A stretch of DNA of 64,000 nt from the NCBI GenBank assembly GCA_905221605.1, contig CAJNDS010002362.1, positions 346,501 through 410,500 of the forward strand, written 5' to 3'. A program made the position numbers and the translations under genes. The notes beneath the pieces were generated by a model. The model was given only the letters and a program-made list of their open reading frames with translations. It was not told the origin of the DNA and ran no database searches. The DNA is from Symbiodinium natans. Taxonomy: Eukaryota; Sar; Dinophyceae; Suessiales; Symbiodiniaceae. Shown here in pieces: positions 17,401 through 30,438 of the stretch; the first letter of the stretch is position 1, and every line of letters starts with the position of its first letter.

Positions 17401-19980
17401 GTTTCGCCCACCCCCAGCTGTCAACGCACCTGCGCCACTTGGTCATAAGGCACCGCTTAAGGGCTACTGTCGCATGGCTGGCAGTCGTCGGACCCTTAGA
17501 GCTTGCCCGCAGGAAGCAGAAAACAGCGCCTTCACAACACGAGCGTCCTCATTGCATGACAGTGGCTCAAGATTTTGTCTCCCAGCTACATTGCGAAAGC
17601 ATGGCTCAGGGCCACAAGCAACTCGCCAGGGTGAGCGACATGCCCTCGCCTTGGACACGGCTGAAGCACAACAGAATGTGGCTGAAGTTATCTCTGGAGA
17701 CCGGAGGCATAGAGAAGTTTAGTGCTGATCGCATGTTGCTTCAGGAACTTCGCAATGCTGTGGTTTCTTCACACTTGCCGAATCGTGTGGGGCGTAGACG
17801 CTCAAAGCCTATTGGCTCATGATGCCATGATAGGGAATGCCGCGACGAGTTTGGAGAGCAAGACAGGGATGCAGTTGGTATTCGTGCAGCCGCAGCCCAT
17901 GCACGCCATGACGGCCCCTTCAATTTCGGAGACAGCATGCTACAACCAATTTTAGTTTCATTACGTCATTGGTCTTTGGCCATGACCAATGGAGTCGCCG
18001 TGCTTTGGCGCTTGGGCCTGCACCCTGGTGCACGTCTTTTAAGATGAGTGTCGCTTGTACAAGGGATCGCGGTGATGGCGCGAGGGCTGGTAACTTGCGA
18101 GCAATGCACAAATCAGAAGAGGCACGACACCTTGGACCTTAGACTGAGACACCTCCGCGAACGGTAGACAGATCATGCTGAAGCGCTCCAGAACAAGCTT
18201 TTGCTGCATGTATCAGGTTGCAGTACGCCAGAATGGGCCATAAGAGTTTCGAGATTTTTCCCCCCAAAACCAGCTTCAGAGCCAGAACAGAGCCAGACCT
18301 CCGGAGTAAACCGGAAGTTCCTGACTCGGAAAACTCGTGTTCAGTGAGGGTTGTGCAGTATGCAGTAGCTCCGCTTGTCTGAGCACATTTTCTAAGAGGT
18401 TTTCCAGGGTTGATTCACCTTCACTTAGGGCTTGTGGCGCATCGAACCTGCGGCGCGCGTACCTCTTTTTGCTTATGGTTCACGGGGTCCTGGTCTCAGG
18501 TATTGCTTGATTTGGGCCGCAAGTCCGTCACAAAGCGCACTGGCTCCACATGAAGCCTTGGACATCGATGTGCCTTGACCAAAAACTGGGTCCCGTCCAG
18601 GGACCACCCTGCCAGGTCGTGCCTAGGGCCTAGGGCTGACAAGTTTCAGGCGATGGAGGCCACTTCGGCTGAGAAGTCTCATTCATCCGGTGCTGGCAGG
18701 CGAGCCGCAGCGATGTCGATACGACCTTTGGCCAGCAAGCAGCGCAGTCGCCTCCGCCGACCTAGCCATGAAGCCCTCACATACTATGCTTGTTTTCAAT
18801 TGCTTCTGCAACGTGTGCAAGGGTAGCTACACGCGACATGGTACTCGCATATAGTACATGGTGCGACGCTCGGCTGTGGATTTTCCCCTTTCTTTAGCCT
18901 AACAAATAGGCAGTCTTGCAATTCGGCCCTGCAGTTTAGCAGGTCTGCGTGTTTCAACGCCATGTACATGGGGGGGGGGGGTGCAAAATCATCTTATCAC
19001 TATAGAGTAGAGGGGCTCTTTTGTGAGCCAAGTCGTCGTCGTACAGAAAAACGACAAGCACTTTTTTGAAAAGGCCTTCTGAAGCACAGCATCTCAATGG
19101 ACGTGCTGTAAACATTGTCAATAACACCGGCAGCCGCTGCAGTATGTCACTGGGCTGGCTCGAAGCCCTTGTCGGCTTCCTTTTTGTAGTTGGTGCCGCC
19201 CTCAGAAGTAGGCGCTGGCCTTCAGGCCTGTGGGCTTTTTTCTGCTGGTTCGCGCCGCCTCAGAAGCAGGGCCAGTTGCGCTGCGGACATCCTCGGACTG
19301 TAGCTGTGGAAGGTACTTGCCCGGATCGCTTGAGGTACAAAAAAGTAACAGTCTTTTTTTCGACAGTTAGGAGAAGGTCGCCAGGTGTGGAAAACAAGAA
19401 AGACATAGCGTCAGATACGAAACGTATGGGTAGTAGGCGTCGTGGTCGTCGTCGTGGTGGTGGTGGTTGTCGTAGTCGTAATAGTAACCGTCATCGTAGT
19501 CGCGGTGCTGAGTATATGTGTTGGCTGTGCAAGCTGGGCACGCCCTGGTATGCAAATGGAAGCCGTGTTGCTTTGGCTGTTTGCTGGGGTTTTCGATTGG
19601 TTGAGGGAGGTCGCATGAAACATACAGAAAGGGATAGAAAGGGCTGATCGTCGCCATATCTGGTGGCCAGCGTGTGCACATGCTCCGATCCTTGCGATGG
19701 CGTGACCCGGGCACCCGATGCCTGAACTTGCCTTGCAAAAGGCCAGTTTGCAAGCGGCATTGGCCAGGAACAGCATCATCGAGAAGCTGGCCGGAGGGCT
19801 GAAACTCCTGAGCATGGTTCGATCCCAGCCCCTTCGGATCATTTTATGGGCAATGCATGTTCGATTGTGGTCACAAATAAATAAGTAAATAAATATGTGT
19901 ATATATACATATTATATATATATATATATATTGTATATGTGCCACCTCCAGCTTTGCCAAGCATCCCAAGCACATGCCCA
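14500..19980. other. Gene-poor region with simple repeats
   Basis: No recognisable gene. It contains a 12-base G run at 18,970-18,981, a (GTC/GGT)-type triplet stretch at about 19,437-19,503, and an A/T microsatellite with alternating TA at about 19,876-19,938. ORFs covering the triplet stretch encode only low-complexity Arg/Gly or Thr runs. Confidence 0.45.
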
Positions 19981-19989
19981 GGAGCTGGC

Positions 19990-21690
19990 TGGAGGAGTGG
20001 CTTTGGAAACTTAGAGTTCAGATTCCGACCTTCTCAGATGTAGCAGGTGGCCTCGCTGAGCTAGTGGGCGCTTGTGCATTTCATTGAGAAGCTGTCGCCT
20101 TCTGCCTGCGTGTTCCTGAAGCTGGTGTAGCTGTAAGCTGCGCTGACTCAGAATCCTTGCCTGGCGTGTTCGAGATGTGAGCGGTTGAGGAATTCTACTT
20201 GCTGCCCAGGCGGCTTCAACTTCACCATATCAGACGGCCTGTGCACCAATTTCAAAGTAGACCACATCCTGACAGCAGCAGTTTATCATGGTCTTAATAT
20301 CACAGCCACTTGGATGAGCAAGTGGTATGGTGGCAGCGGAGTCCTTGGACATGCAGCCCCTCGCAATGCCTCACAATCAGAAGCTGTACTACATGTTGTT
20401 GTTGACGGTCGAAGCTACCAGTAGTTGGGCCTTCGGCCCCCAGATCTTGTTGGGCCAATTGTATAGTTCGGGCTGGTGCTCCTGCAGTTGGCCTTTTCGG
20501 GTCTGTGCAAGTCGCGTCGAGACCGGACAAGGGAACCGGCAACGTGCAGCTGCCACTGGCCTAAGGCATCTGGTCTGAGCATCCACTGCACCCTGAAGTG
20601 GGATGCACAATCAACGTTGATCAGCAGCCTTCATTTCAATGGCGACGTCTGCTGCTTAGCCAGCCCACCGTGCTCGGGGTAAGCGCCCATACATGCTACA
20701 CTGTCTGTCGCATCAAGGTTTTGGCAACGGTCGGGAACGGTATGCTTGGCGGGCCCATCACAATGGCGGCAAGCCAAGAAGTCAAGTTCGAGCATTCTTT
20801 CCATGTCTTTCCTCTCGCCACCTCTTCACCACACCTTTCCCGTACTTCCTTCTCGGGAGACCCGGTGAGATCACTCCCAAACTGTCCACCTGGAGCGCAA
20901 GGTGTCAGACAGCCTCGATCCCCCGCTGCCCAGCGCTATACACGCGCAAGACTGCTCTGGGAGAGTTCAGGCTGTGAGCTCCTTTTTATGTACTGTGAAT
21001 TCTCTCCCCTTCCAATATCGGGGCCCACGGTTTGAAAGATGGTTTCGGACTGTTTCGGGCCGAGTTTTAAGGAGAGCTGCCTTAAATGCCTGCCACGTAC
21101 AAGAAAACCCTATTTGAACCCCAAACAGGGAACCTCAGGATTATGGTCCAGTAGGGGTATACGAACCCTCCGTACAGCATGCAGTAGCTTTGCCCATGCT
21201 TGCCAAGAAGAAGCCTGAAGAACCGAAGCTGGAGATTGCAAATGCTGCATCCCTACAGCCCTGCAAGGTGGACCTGGAGTTTACGGGCTCTGGTATGTCG
21301 ACTGTCCTCCAATTTCTGAAACCTTTGATCCAGTCTGCTCTCAACAAGCGCCTGACGGCTTCTCGGCATGCAGCCTGTGCTTTTGGTTTGGTTACTACTA
21401 TATTATTCGCCTCTTGCTACTATTTTATGATGATGATTATGATTATAGTTATTATGAGCAGCCGGTCGTTCCTGTGGACCTTGGCGCTGCAGGCCCTGAT
21501 CTGCACAAACGTGGACTCTGTGATCAATAGCAAAGGACCGCACTTCAGTTCATGAGGCCACCATCTTAGGGGAGAGAGATGCAGACAGCTGTGGCAGGAT
21601 CAGAGGCCCTGCAGAACGTGAGCCAGGAAATCCGAGAGATGCTGAAGGATACCCCCACACCTCCGCCGACTCCCGAAGCCTGGCTGTTTG
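19990..21690 (+). CDS. Candidate BPI/LBP-like lipid-binding protein exons
   Basis: Three exon-like stretches suggest one spliced gene. About 20,210-20,320, opening after CCCAG, encodes GGFNFTISDGLCTNFKVDHI and ends ITATWMSK. About 21,185-21,360 encodes PKLEIANAASLQPCKVDLEF followed by TGSGMSTVLQFLKPLIQSAL. About 21,590-21,680 encodes GSEALQNVSQEIREML and a Pro-rich tail. The order of amphipathic strand, W-x-SK turn, Cys-V-x-L-x-F-x-GSG and a long helix resembles the N-terminal barrel of the BPI/LBP/CETP family, secreted or endomembrane lipid and LPS binders. A weaker piece (IPTFSDVAGGLAELV) lies near 20,020. The family call is from pattern memory only, and boundaries are approximate. Confidence 0.35.
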
Positions 21691-22536
21691 GTTTGCTTCT
21701 CTTTTTAAGGTGTTTTCGGGTTCGCCCCCACGAAATCCTTGACTGCCGCCACCCATGGCAGGACTGGCACCAAAGTAGCAAGAATAGCTATCCCGTGCTG
21801 GGACCCGGATATTCTTGGGTCCTAGAATGTGCACACGACTTGATGGCAGCCTTTGTTGATTCTTTCAAGCACGGACGACACGAGGGTGATGAGAAAGCGT
21901 ACAGAAACATGCATCAAGCTTGTAGGCATGTGGGAGTTTGTTGTCCAACTATCTTGATTGCCTTGTCTTTCCTCGATTGCGTCATGAGCAAGGTCATAGC
22001 AGATCCTAAGAAGGAGCTGGTTGACTTCGGCCAGAATTCCGGGCTTGATGCCTGGCAGATATTTCGAACTGTAGATCTCGCAGAGTTGGGAGTTTGGTTG
22101 CTCGGGGCATGGGCCTGCATTGTTGCCCGGGAGCTTGAAGGGCTTATGTTCTGTCACGCAACTCCACGCGCATGCCTTCTCTACCAATACTTGCTTCTCC
22201 CTGCTGGGGAAGGGAGGGGCTAAAGGATCGTGGAGAACTGCAGTCAGTTTCAATCCCTTCAAAAATCATTCCCAGGGGCCACATGATGTGCATTCCCAAC
22301 GAACGCTTCGGAGAAAGAATGGTCGCCACTCTGTGAAGGGGCCTCGACAGGATTCCTTGCAACGGGGGTGGTGTATCCTTCAACCGGCTCACAAACGAGG
22401 GCAACACGACTCACATGGGTTAGAATCCTCTAGAATCGTCACTTGGGTGCAGGGCCTGTCGCAAAGTGCTGTGCTCGGGTTGCGCTTGTGCAGGTGAGGA
22501 TCATAGGTTCTGCAGGCGCGTCCTCTCAAGCGCATC

Positions 22537-25500
22537 ATGGAGCGGAACAGCCCCGCGGAGAAAGCCGGAGGGTTTGCAATGACCACCGGGTCCACCGAAT
22601 CAACCGGTTCAAGATCATTTACCACATTTGCTGCGGGGCCAACCGGATCAGGCAGTCCAAAATCTGTTGGCGCTTCGTCGAGTCTCGATTCACCAAAACG
22701 GAACTTAACTGTCAGCAGCAACTTCATCAAGAGCGTCGAGGGGGCGGAGGAGGTGGAACATCATGGTGCAACTTGTGCCGAAACCTGGAAAGTGGCAAAC
22801 AGGTTGTTGAACAGTTCGTTCGTGGCCAACTTGATGACCTTGGTGATCCTGGTCGATGCCTTTTGCACGATCGTGGACATTGATGCAAGAGCTAGTGGGA
22901 CACAAACACCACAAGTCTACCCGCTCCTTTCGAACGTGTGCCTCGCCATGTACACACTGGAAGTGATCACCTTGTGTATCGTGAAGGGAACACGGAAGGC
23001 TTGTGGGCATTGGATGGTGCGGCTCGATGTCTTCATCGTGCTTTCCGGCTTGACAGAGCTGCTGCTGCAGAATTTTGCGGCTGAGATTATGTTCAACCTC
23101 GGATTCGTTCCCGTCCTGCGCATGGTTCGGGTCCTCCGCTTGGCCCGGCTCCTCAAGCGACTGCGTGCATTTCGGGAATTGCAGAAGCTAGTGCGAATGA
23201 TGGCCACATGCTTAAAAGCATTGTTTTGGTCCTTCGTTTTCTGCTTCATGATAATGACGGTGTGGGCCATGTTGATAGTTGAGTTCGTGCATCCCATCAT
23301 GTTGGAGAAGATGGACGACATGGAAGCAAGCGACATTCCCAACATTGCTCAAGAATGCCCACAATGTGTCACCTCTACCTCTGCCGTGATGGAAGCTAAT
23401 TTATTGCTTTTCAAAACAGTGATTGCTGGGGACAGTTGGGGCACCATCGCCGTTCCTGTCATCCGGGAATATCCTGCAACAGCAATTATTTTCTGCGGCT
23501 CGTTGCTGACGCTTGTCTTTGGCGTTCTGAACCTCATCGTTCGAAGCTCAGGACACTGGAACATGCAATTGTGCGCTTCCAACTTTTGCCTTTTGCACTG
23601 CAGGGTATGATTAGTTTGCACACTGACATGCAGCACATGCAAAAATGTCAGAGAAGGGCCTTGGGACAGGACCGTATCACAGATGCCGAAAACGAGTCAA
23701 TGCATCTGAAACAGAGTTCACGAGATGTCAAGTGAACAAAGCCGGCTAACGCAACATGAGTCAAGTGGCAGAGATGCATGCAGCAGCCGTTTTGCTGACA
23801 TGGCTGAGCGCATGTCTCACGCATGATGTACACATCATAGGGCTGTATGACAGAGAGAGGGTGCGTCCATCCCGTGTGTGCATAGAACAATGCGAAACTT
23901 CATGTGAACCCAATCCACAGTCTGGGGTTTCCATTCGAGAAAGCCGGCCAAGCTGTGCGCAAACGGGGGCTGAAGCGGGGCTGCGCTCTGTGTGTGCATT
24001 CTAAAGAAGTTCATGCCGTCAAAGAGGGCTTGCGACACAAGTCCGGCGTGCGAGCATACCTTACTTCAGAAACATACGAATCCTTTTCGAACCCATCATG
24101 CTCGCAAATGGGCCCTCGCTTTTTTTTAAAAGCCGCGCCAGCTTACTTCGTAAAGAAGTGCGTGCTATGAAAGGACTCTCGGCCAAAAACACACGAATGG
24201 TTGCCCCCCCGCCCCCCCCCCGCCCAGCCGCCCATTAGATCCCCTGACATGACTGTTAGAGATTTTGTGGACTTCGATTAAAAAGTAGCTTCCAGTTAGA
24301 TTCCAGTAATTTTCCGATGGACTTGTATGTCACAAAAGTTTCTCTCTCTCTAGACTCTTATTGGAAGCACCATACATATCTCTTCTATTCCTGTCAAAAA
24401 TCCACAGTCGGCTTGAGATTCTAAAGTTTTATTGCAAAGCCTCGCCGATGCCCGCTGCTCTGTTTTACCCGTGCAAGCTCGATCTGTATATAAAGACAAA
24501 CCGGATGGTGGTCCAACAAATGGAAGGGGGGAGGGTCAGAAAAAAGCTTGGGTCAGAAAAACGATGGGGGGGGGGGGGGGGGGGTCACAAAAGAAGACTT
24601 CTCCTTTCCAGAATCTCAGTTTACTGGACACGAGTGCAATTGTAGAAGCTCCTTCTCGTCTCTTGGTATCCTGGCATGGGCAGATTTAATTTTCGCCGGC
24701 GGCGATGACAAGTACATATGCAGAGGTTCGGCCAGGCAGATGTCAGACACGTATGTGGGGCCTGGAGTTAGTCGCGTCTCGTTGGCGGCATCGGTCACAT
24801 CGCACTGGCCTCTGCAAGCGGAACGTGTAAAAGTTGTGTTCTTCTATTTTACATTTTTTCTAGTTTGTTCTTTTCCCTATCTCTTTTTTTGTTTTTACTG
24901 TGGCCTTGCGGCGTGGAGAGCCGTCCACACTGCCAATCCATGAGTTGTGCTATTGTCCCGCGGCAATAGCATAACTCGTCCAGCTGTCCAGAGCACGAAA
25001 CGGGGTGTTGAATGCTTGAGCTGGTAGGGCAAAGCCGCCTGTAGGAGAGAAAAAGCTTGTCGCCCCTCCAATTATTAAAATTCACCCTCCCCCCAGGTTT
25101 TGACCGCCAAGAGGGTCGGGATGTCCCAGTCATGTCCATGGGCACGTTCGCAAACATGTGTTGTGTCCGCGTGTGTCAAGCAAAGTGGGGGCAAGGAGAG
25201 CGGCATTTACTGTATACAACAACTTGGTACCTGCCGGCTCGTGTAGCTGAAATTCGCCGTGCTTTGAGGATAAGGGACCGTACGTCGACATGATGGCAAT
25301 AGTGGCTCCTGACTACCTGCGTAGCATGCGGACATGTTTTTGCGGAATGAAACGTGCACATATTAGGCTGAGCTTATGGCCATGCGGTTAGGCTGGGAAG
25401 CACGCATGGGCATCTACATGCTAATTACATTCGTTCCGCTGCTGCAAAGGTGGCAGTTGTGGTGGACACCTTTGCAGAAGCTCGCCAAAGGGATGTATTG

Positions 25501-26130
25501 AACTTGGCAGAGGAGCTGGAATTCAACCTTGCGAACGATGTCAAGAGCTTGGAGGCAATTTTTCAACGTATCGACACTGATGGAAGTGGAGAAGTGACGT
25601 TTGAAGAGCTTCTAGAAGGAGCCCGCAGGGATCCACAATTTCAAAGCAGGCTGCGTGTGATGGACATTGATGAGGCGGATTTGCAACAGCTCTTTGAGAT
25701 GATTGATACGACTGGAGAGGGCCAAATCCACTTGTCTGAGTTCGTGGCGCCACTTAGTCGGTGGGTCCATGATTCAAAGACGGCCACCCGCTTCATTAAG
25801 TACAACGTGCTGCGAGCTTTACATCAGCAAGAGGAGCTCTATGCAGTTACCATTGACAACCATGAAGCACTTGCGGAGCGAATGTCCGAGATGCAAAGCA
25901 TGATAAACACCTTGTTCACACTGCAGTGCTCCCGGCAAAAGAAAGATTCACACAATTCGAGCTCCGAATTGTCAGTGTCAGAGACCGAAAGTACTCGCGT
26001 CGCTGTGGAGCACAAAGTGGCCAGGGACCTCCTACGTGCTTCCAGTTATTTCGATTGTGATGATGAGCCTGTGGTGCAGCCACCTGCATCCAAGAGCCCT
26101 GTGGCTTTGATTGCTGAGGCACAGGAGTAG
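22537..26130 (+). CDS. Single-domain voltage-gated cation channel with two EF-hands (two exons)
   Basis: Exon 1 is 22,537-23,538 (334 codons, phase 0) and exon 2 is 25,450-26,130; the intron starts GTTCGA and ends AAAG|G. The joined 560-aa protein has a Ser/Thr/Gly-rich cytosolic N-terminus (1-90) and S1-S3 (about 95-180). S4 is at about 191-211, with positive residues every third position (R195, R198, R201, R204, K207, R210). S5 is at about 225-249, the pore loop TVIAGDSWGTI at 294-304 has an acidic filter residue (D299), and S6 is about 313-340. Two EF-hands follow: DTDGSGEVTFEE (about 376-387, canonical) and DTTGEGQIHLSE (about 420-431, less canonical). It should form a tetrameric, membrane-potential-gated Na+/Ca2+-type channel tuned by Ca2+. 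The intron falls exactly in S6 (LNLI|VAVVVD). Ion selectivity cannot be read reliably. Confidence 0.85.
23539..25449 (+). other. Channel intron with poly-C and poly-G tracts
   Basis: A 1,911-bp intron separating the S6 halves. It carries a C-rich tract near 24,205-24,230 and an 18-base G run at 24,567-24,584. No ORF of interest. The GT start and AG|G end fit dinoflagellate splice sites. Confidence 0.7.
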
Positions 26131-26266
26131 CAGGGGGGAGGTGGTTTCAAGGTATGCGGTGCAGATAGCTCTAGCAGCACGATGTAGGCCGTTAGTTTTT
26201 GGCTGCACACGGTCAAGAAACACGCACAATGCATGACAGTAACAGGCACCCACCAAGACGGAGGAG

Positions 26267-26617
26267 ATGCCGAAAGTTCGCATGGAGAAGTTGGACGAGC
26301 TTATCATGGCCACCACCGAAATTGCCCTTCAAAAGTGCATGGCCTTGGTTGAATCTGCTTTGCAAGAGAGTGTGCAGCGGCATCCCACCGTGCGACCCGA
26401 GCCTCAAAGGCCGCGTCGAAGGCTTCCAATCACGTGCCAGCGATCTTTGCAAAGCAACGGTCCGAATCAAGCCGAGAGTCGTCGAAGCAGTTACTCCCAG
26501 AACTCCTTCGACCATGTGCCCTCCGTGTCGTGCGAACGGCGGTCCTGGCGGCCCCATGCAGTTGGCAGATTTTGTGCCTTTGTGCTTTTTGGGTGGGCTT
26601 TGCGCGGAGCCCAATAA
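26267..26617 (+). CDS. Candidate small ORF or 3' exon after the channel
   Basis: A 116-aa frame starting MPKVRMEKLDELIMATTEIA, helical and charged for about 40 residues and then Pro/Arg/Ser-rich. It follows the channel stop by about 136 bp on the same strand. It may be an alternative terminal exon of the channel (a coiled-coil tail) or not coding at all. No homology recognised. Confidence 0.25.
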   Translation: MPKVRMEKLDELIMATTEIALQKCMALVESALQESVQRHPTVRPEPQRPRRRLPITCQRSLQSNGPNQAESRRSSYSQNSFDHVPSVSCERRSWRPHAVGRFCAFVLFGWALRGAQ

Positions 26618-26619
26618 GA

Positions 26620-28640
26620 GACGACTAAATGTTCATGTAACCAGACAGCCTGAAATTTGGAACAGATGCCCGATGTTGGACCCTTTGTGCTGTATACCCT
26701 CCACCCTGTAATTACACTGTACTGTGCAGCAACTGTTCTTGTGCTTTCTCGCGGCATGTCATCAGTCAAGCTGACAAAGCCCGCAAGGAATAAAATTCCA
26801 CGACAGCCTTGGGGAAGTTTTGCAGCTCCTGGTACTCTTAGCTCACCACTACCTTTGACGGCACCGCTTGGGAGAGACCTCCGAACAATTGTCGGAGCAG
26901 GTTCGGCAGCAGATGTGTCATTGGACCAGGTACTAGTACTATGTAGCACTATAGAGGGTGTGATCGAAATCACTTCGCAACCGCGCGTTCAAGCCTCGCT
27001 CCAGCAGAACGATCACGAGCAAAGTGTCTAGCTGACTGCCACGTCTGCTACGTCGCTAGTTGAAGCGATGAATCTAATCTTGCCAGGCTCTCGACACCCA
27101 GCGGATTGAGCTGCAGGAAATTCCGCGCACGGTAGGAGTATGCGAACAACTTGCTGGTGCAAGAAGCTTTCGAGCAGAAAGCTTGCAATTCCAGTTCAGA
27201 TGCCCTGGCCCCCTAGTTCAAACAAGCCTGGATATCGACCTCCAAGTTGTGTCCTTTGTCTCACTGTTCGTCGATGAGCGGCTCAAGTCGCATCGGATCA
27301 GCATGCGATGTCCAGTGTGCTAGATGCCATGCCGCTGGTACATGCTGGTATGGCAAGGATAGATGTTTTTAAGTGCTCGAGCTACGGCCTACAGTGCATG
27401 CGCAACCAGGCACATCAGGCTCAATGCATCAAGGCAAGATTGGCTCGACGTGGAATCTGCGTAGAATGCCGAATTTGCTGGAGGACCTACCTGCCTGCGT
27501 AAATCAGAGCGGCAGGGCTTCTCTGAATCATGCAATGTGCCGGGAATATGCGTAAGCCTGCCGTGTATAGAAACCCGTCACGAGCCCAGATGCAAAAAGG
27601 TCGAGTTGCCGGCCCTGCGCCGCCTTTGTGGCTCAATTGGCTCTGCTTTTGTTGCTTAAGGCGTATTTATTTGCTGGACACCAGGGTAGATGGGTGCTGT
27701 GTCGTGCTTTGGGTAAGGAACTCATGCATCACATCGTGACCAAAGTGCTGGGGAACCTCGGCCAAGCATCAAGGCCGTCAGGGAATTGAGTGAATATGCC
27801 AAAGCTGTTTTGGCATATGTGGCAGAAAACGCAGTGCTTTCGATAGTTTAGGCGTTCAGGTAAAGGCGTAGTTGAACGTAGTTGAGGCATTTTTGTGGCA
27901 GGGTTTCGTGCGATGTTCGTTCAAAGCAGAGTGTGTCCTGCTTCATGTGCGCTGGGCATCTCTTGCCAAGGAACCCACATTCGCCCCACAGCAACTTGAC
28001 GGATTTGCTTCCCACAGAGAACTCATAAAAACCTCTGGATGTAAGGTGTCAACAATCTACTCACCAAAGCCCTTGGAGCTGATGGGAATCTCTCCGTGGA
28101 GTCATTGGTGAAGCTGCCGATCTCTAAGGCTACGCTTCGCCATGCTTTGCCATACTTTTTTGCCATGCTTTTGCCATGCTTTGCCATGTTGCCACATTCC
28201 GGGGCAGAGTGCAAGATTGGTGCCGTGTTTTACGCCCTGACAGGTTCTTCGCATAGACAAGCTGGCCCAGCTCAACATTACGCTGCAGAATGCGTCCTTA
28301 AGCCAGATCCTTAGAGCACTCGCGACACGGACACCGGATAATTGTAGCATGGAAAACCAGCACGTGGAGCACATGGACATGTGCGGCCATTTGCCTCCAT
28401 GATGCACAGGCCATCTAAACTCTTGGGCTGCCATGGACGTGTACAGCCCCAAGCCGCAGGCGAGGAATGAGCCTGCAATGGACACCACAAAGTTGTGCTG
28501 AAAGACCGTCCGAAGTCAGGTTTGCAGCCTCGGGCACCCAAATTCCAAGAGTAGGTTTTCATTTTGCAAGGCGACGCCGCGGCATACATGTGTATTGTCT
28601 GCATTGTAAGTTGTATAAGTTGTAAACTGTCAACGCCTTT
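26620..28640. other. No recognisable gene
   Basis: Mixed-composition DNA with only short overlapping ORFs. A short imperfect repeat of TTGCCATGCTT-like units lies near 28,140-28,190. Confidence 0.4.
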
Positions 28641-29050
28641 CAGGAGTTGTCCTTGGGCTTGGACCTTGCCAAGCTGGAGCTGAATGCCCAGCCACTCGAC
28701 TTGAGCCAGCAGGCCTTTGAAGCGGGGGTGACCTACGATAAAGTGTGGGGAGTGAGGGGTCGAAGATGTCGCCAAATAGTAGACTTGTCAACATGTATAG
28801 CAAAGGCCTAAGGCAGGGCGCGTCGCGTGTGGGTCAGATTCCCGGACCAAGAACTACAAATCTGCTTTTGGCTTAACGGTTAAGGTTTGGACCCCGAATC
28901 CCGGAGCCCTGAATCAAATGCTGCAAGTTGCTGCAGAACTGTCTGCTGAACTTGTGCGAGTGGCAGCCACTTGGGAAGCTGGACTTGGAGTGGGACCAGC
29001 GATGGTAGCTTCGGCGCAAGAATCTTAAGTCTAGCAGCGGGCGGAATTTG

Positions 29051-29069
29051 ACGACGACGACGACGAAGA

Positions 29070-29119
<50 letters not shown>
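29051..29119. repeat. (ACG)n then (TGA)n triplet microsatellite
   Basis: About five ACG units (29,051-29,066) run into about 16 TGA units (29,070-29,119). It is read through by ORFs giving poly-His or poly-Ile, which are artefacts. Confidence 0.9.
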
Positions 29120-30410
29120 CCATGGTGGCGTCATATAAGAAGCAGCAAAACGGCTGCAGAGCATCAATGCCACGGTCCAAGCAGCTAAGAATGGCATCCC
29201 AGTCAGGCGTGATTGTTGCAGGAAATGTGACCTGCTGCAGCGGGGGGAAAACAAGAGTAGGGGCTTCGAAGCTTAACCCAGATGTAGCGGTTTCCGCTGC
29301 CAATGGCAAAGGGACGCGGAGACCCGACCAGAACTGGAACCGGATCCTTCGAGAATCTGGCTAGACACAAGGAAGCTCCATCTCTTCTGACGGCCACCCA
29401 ATGTGGTCTCCCTTGTCTCCCTGCACGGGGGCCTGAGACGCCCTGCTCACTCGAGCCGAGCCCGGAAAGAGCCAAAGCAACAATGCATAATGGCACAGGG
29501 CAAACAGCACCGTGCGAGAGTGAGGGGCGAAAACCGGCAGCCCAAAATTCTCTAAATGCCGGTAGCCATCGCCTGAAGCACCAACAGCTGAGAAGGGCGG
29601 AAGTTGGACCAATAGAAGGCGTCAGCAAAAAGCAAACGTATGCACGTCCTGCATTGAGATTGGTTTCAAGGTTGACGCTTGGCATTCGACCTGGTAGCGG
29701 GCCAGTAGCTGGCTCCGAGCTGCAGGAGCAGTTCGAAGTGTCACTGAAAATGCATCTTGGTTCCGAACCAAGCGCTTGCCAGCATGTGGATCTTAAAGGG
29801 ATGCACCCGGACTTTGACAGAAACCTTCCTTCAGATTGTTTCCCATGCAGCGCGCAGCTGCAACAGGGGGCGGCAGCATTCAAGCTGTGGAACTCAGGTC
29901 TGATCTTTCATTGGCCGGGAAGGCCTTTCTAGCGTCTTGGCGCCATGTAGTGGCCAGGATGCCAGTGTGCCGCGTTAGGCTCAAGACATTTCAAAACCCA
30001 ATTGCCCAAGGCCCTCAACACCACCAGCCTGCACGCTCTCACTGCAGATCAGCTGGGGGCACCCGGTTGTTTGGCCTCAGGCACTTGCGGTGTAGAGCCG
30101 TGCAGTAACGGCATCGGGCAGCCATGCTTGGGACCATGAAGGGCAAGCAACACCTCGTTAGTCCTTGCTGTCCATGGTTGCCTGACTCTGAGTATCTTGA
30201 TGCAGGCATTGACGCTGCGGCTGCTCTCCAGGCAGCGCTGGGTGTGACCTCCCTGGGAACAGCGCTGACCCCTCGAGCCGGTAGAGTCCTGAGACATCCT
30301 GAGACACGTGTGGTCAACTAGGCGCGGCTGCGCATGCATCCCGGTTCGGGTTTGTTGTGGGTGGAAGGCCGGGCAATGGGGCGTCCCTAAGTTCTCCAGG
30401 AAAGAAGGGC

Positions 30411-30438
30411 GGGGGGGGGGGGGGGGGGGGGGGGGGGG
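30411..30438. repeat. 28-base G homopolymer
   Basis: An uninterrupted run of 28 G on the + strand, the longest of several in the window (12 at 18,970; 18 at 24,567; 14 at 32,450; 9 at 44,452). It has strong G-quadruplex potential; exact length in the genome is uncertain because homopolymers are error-prone. Confidence 0.85.

Noticed and set aside
29303-29932. A 209-aa + strand ORF with an overlapping 226-aa minus-strand ORF
   Set aside because: Composition is unstructured (Pro/Ser/Gly/Arg), both strands are open together, and no family resemblance was seen.
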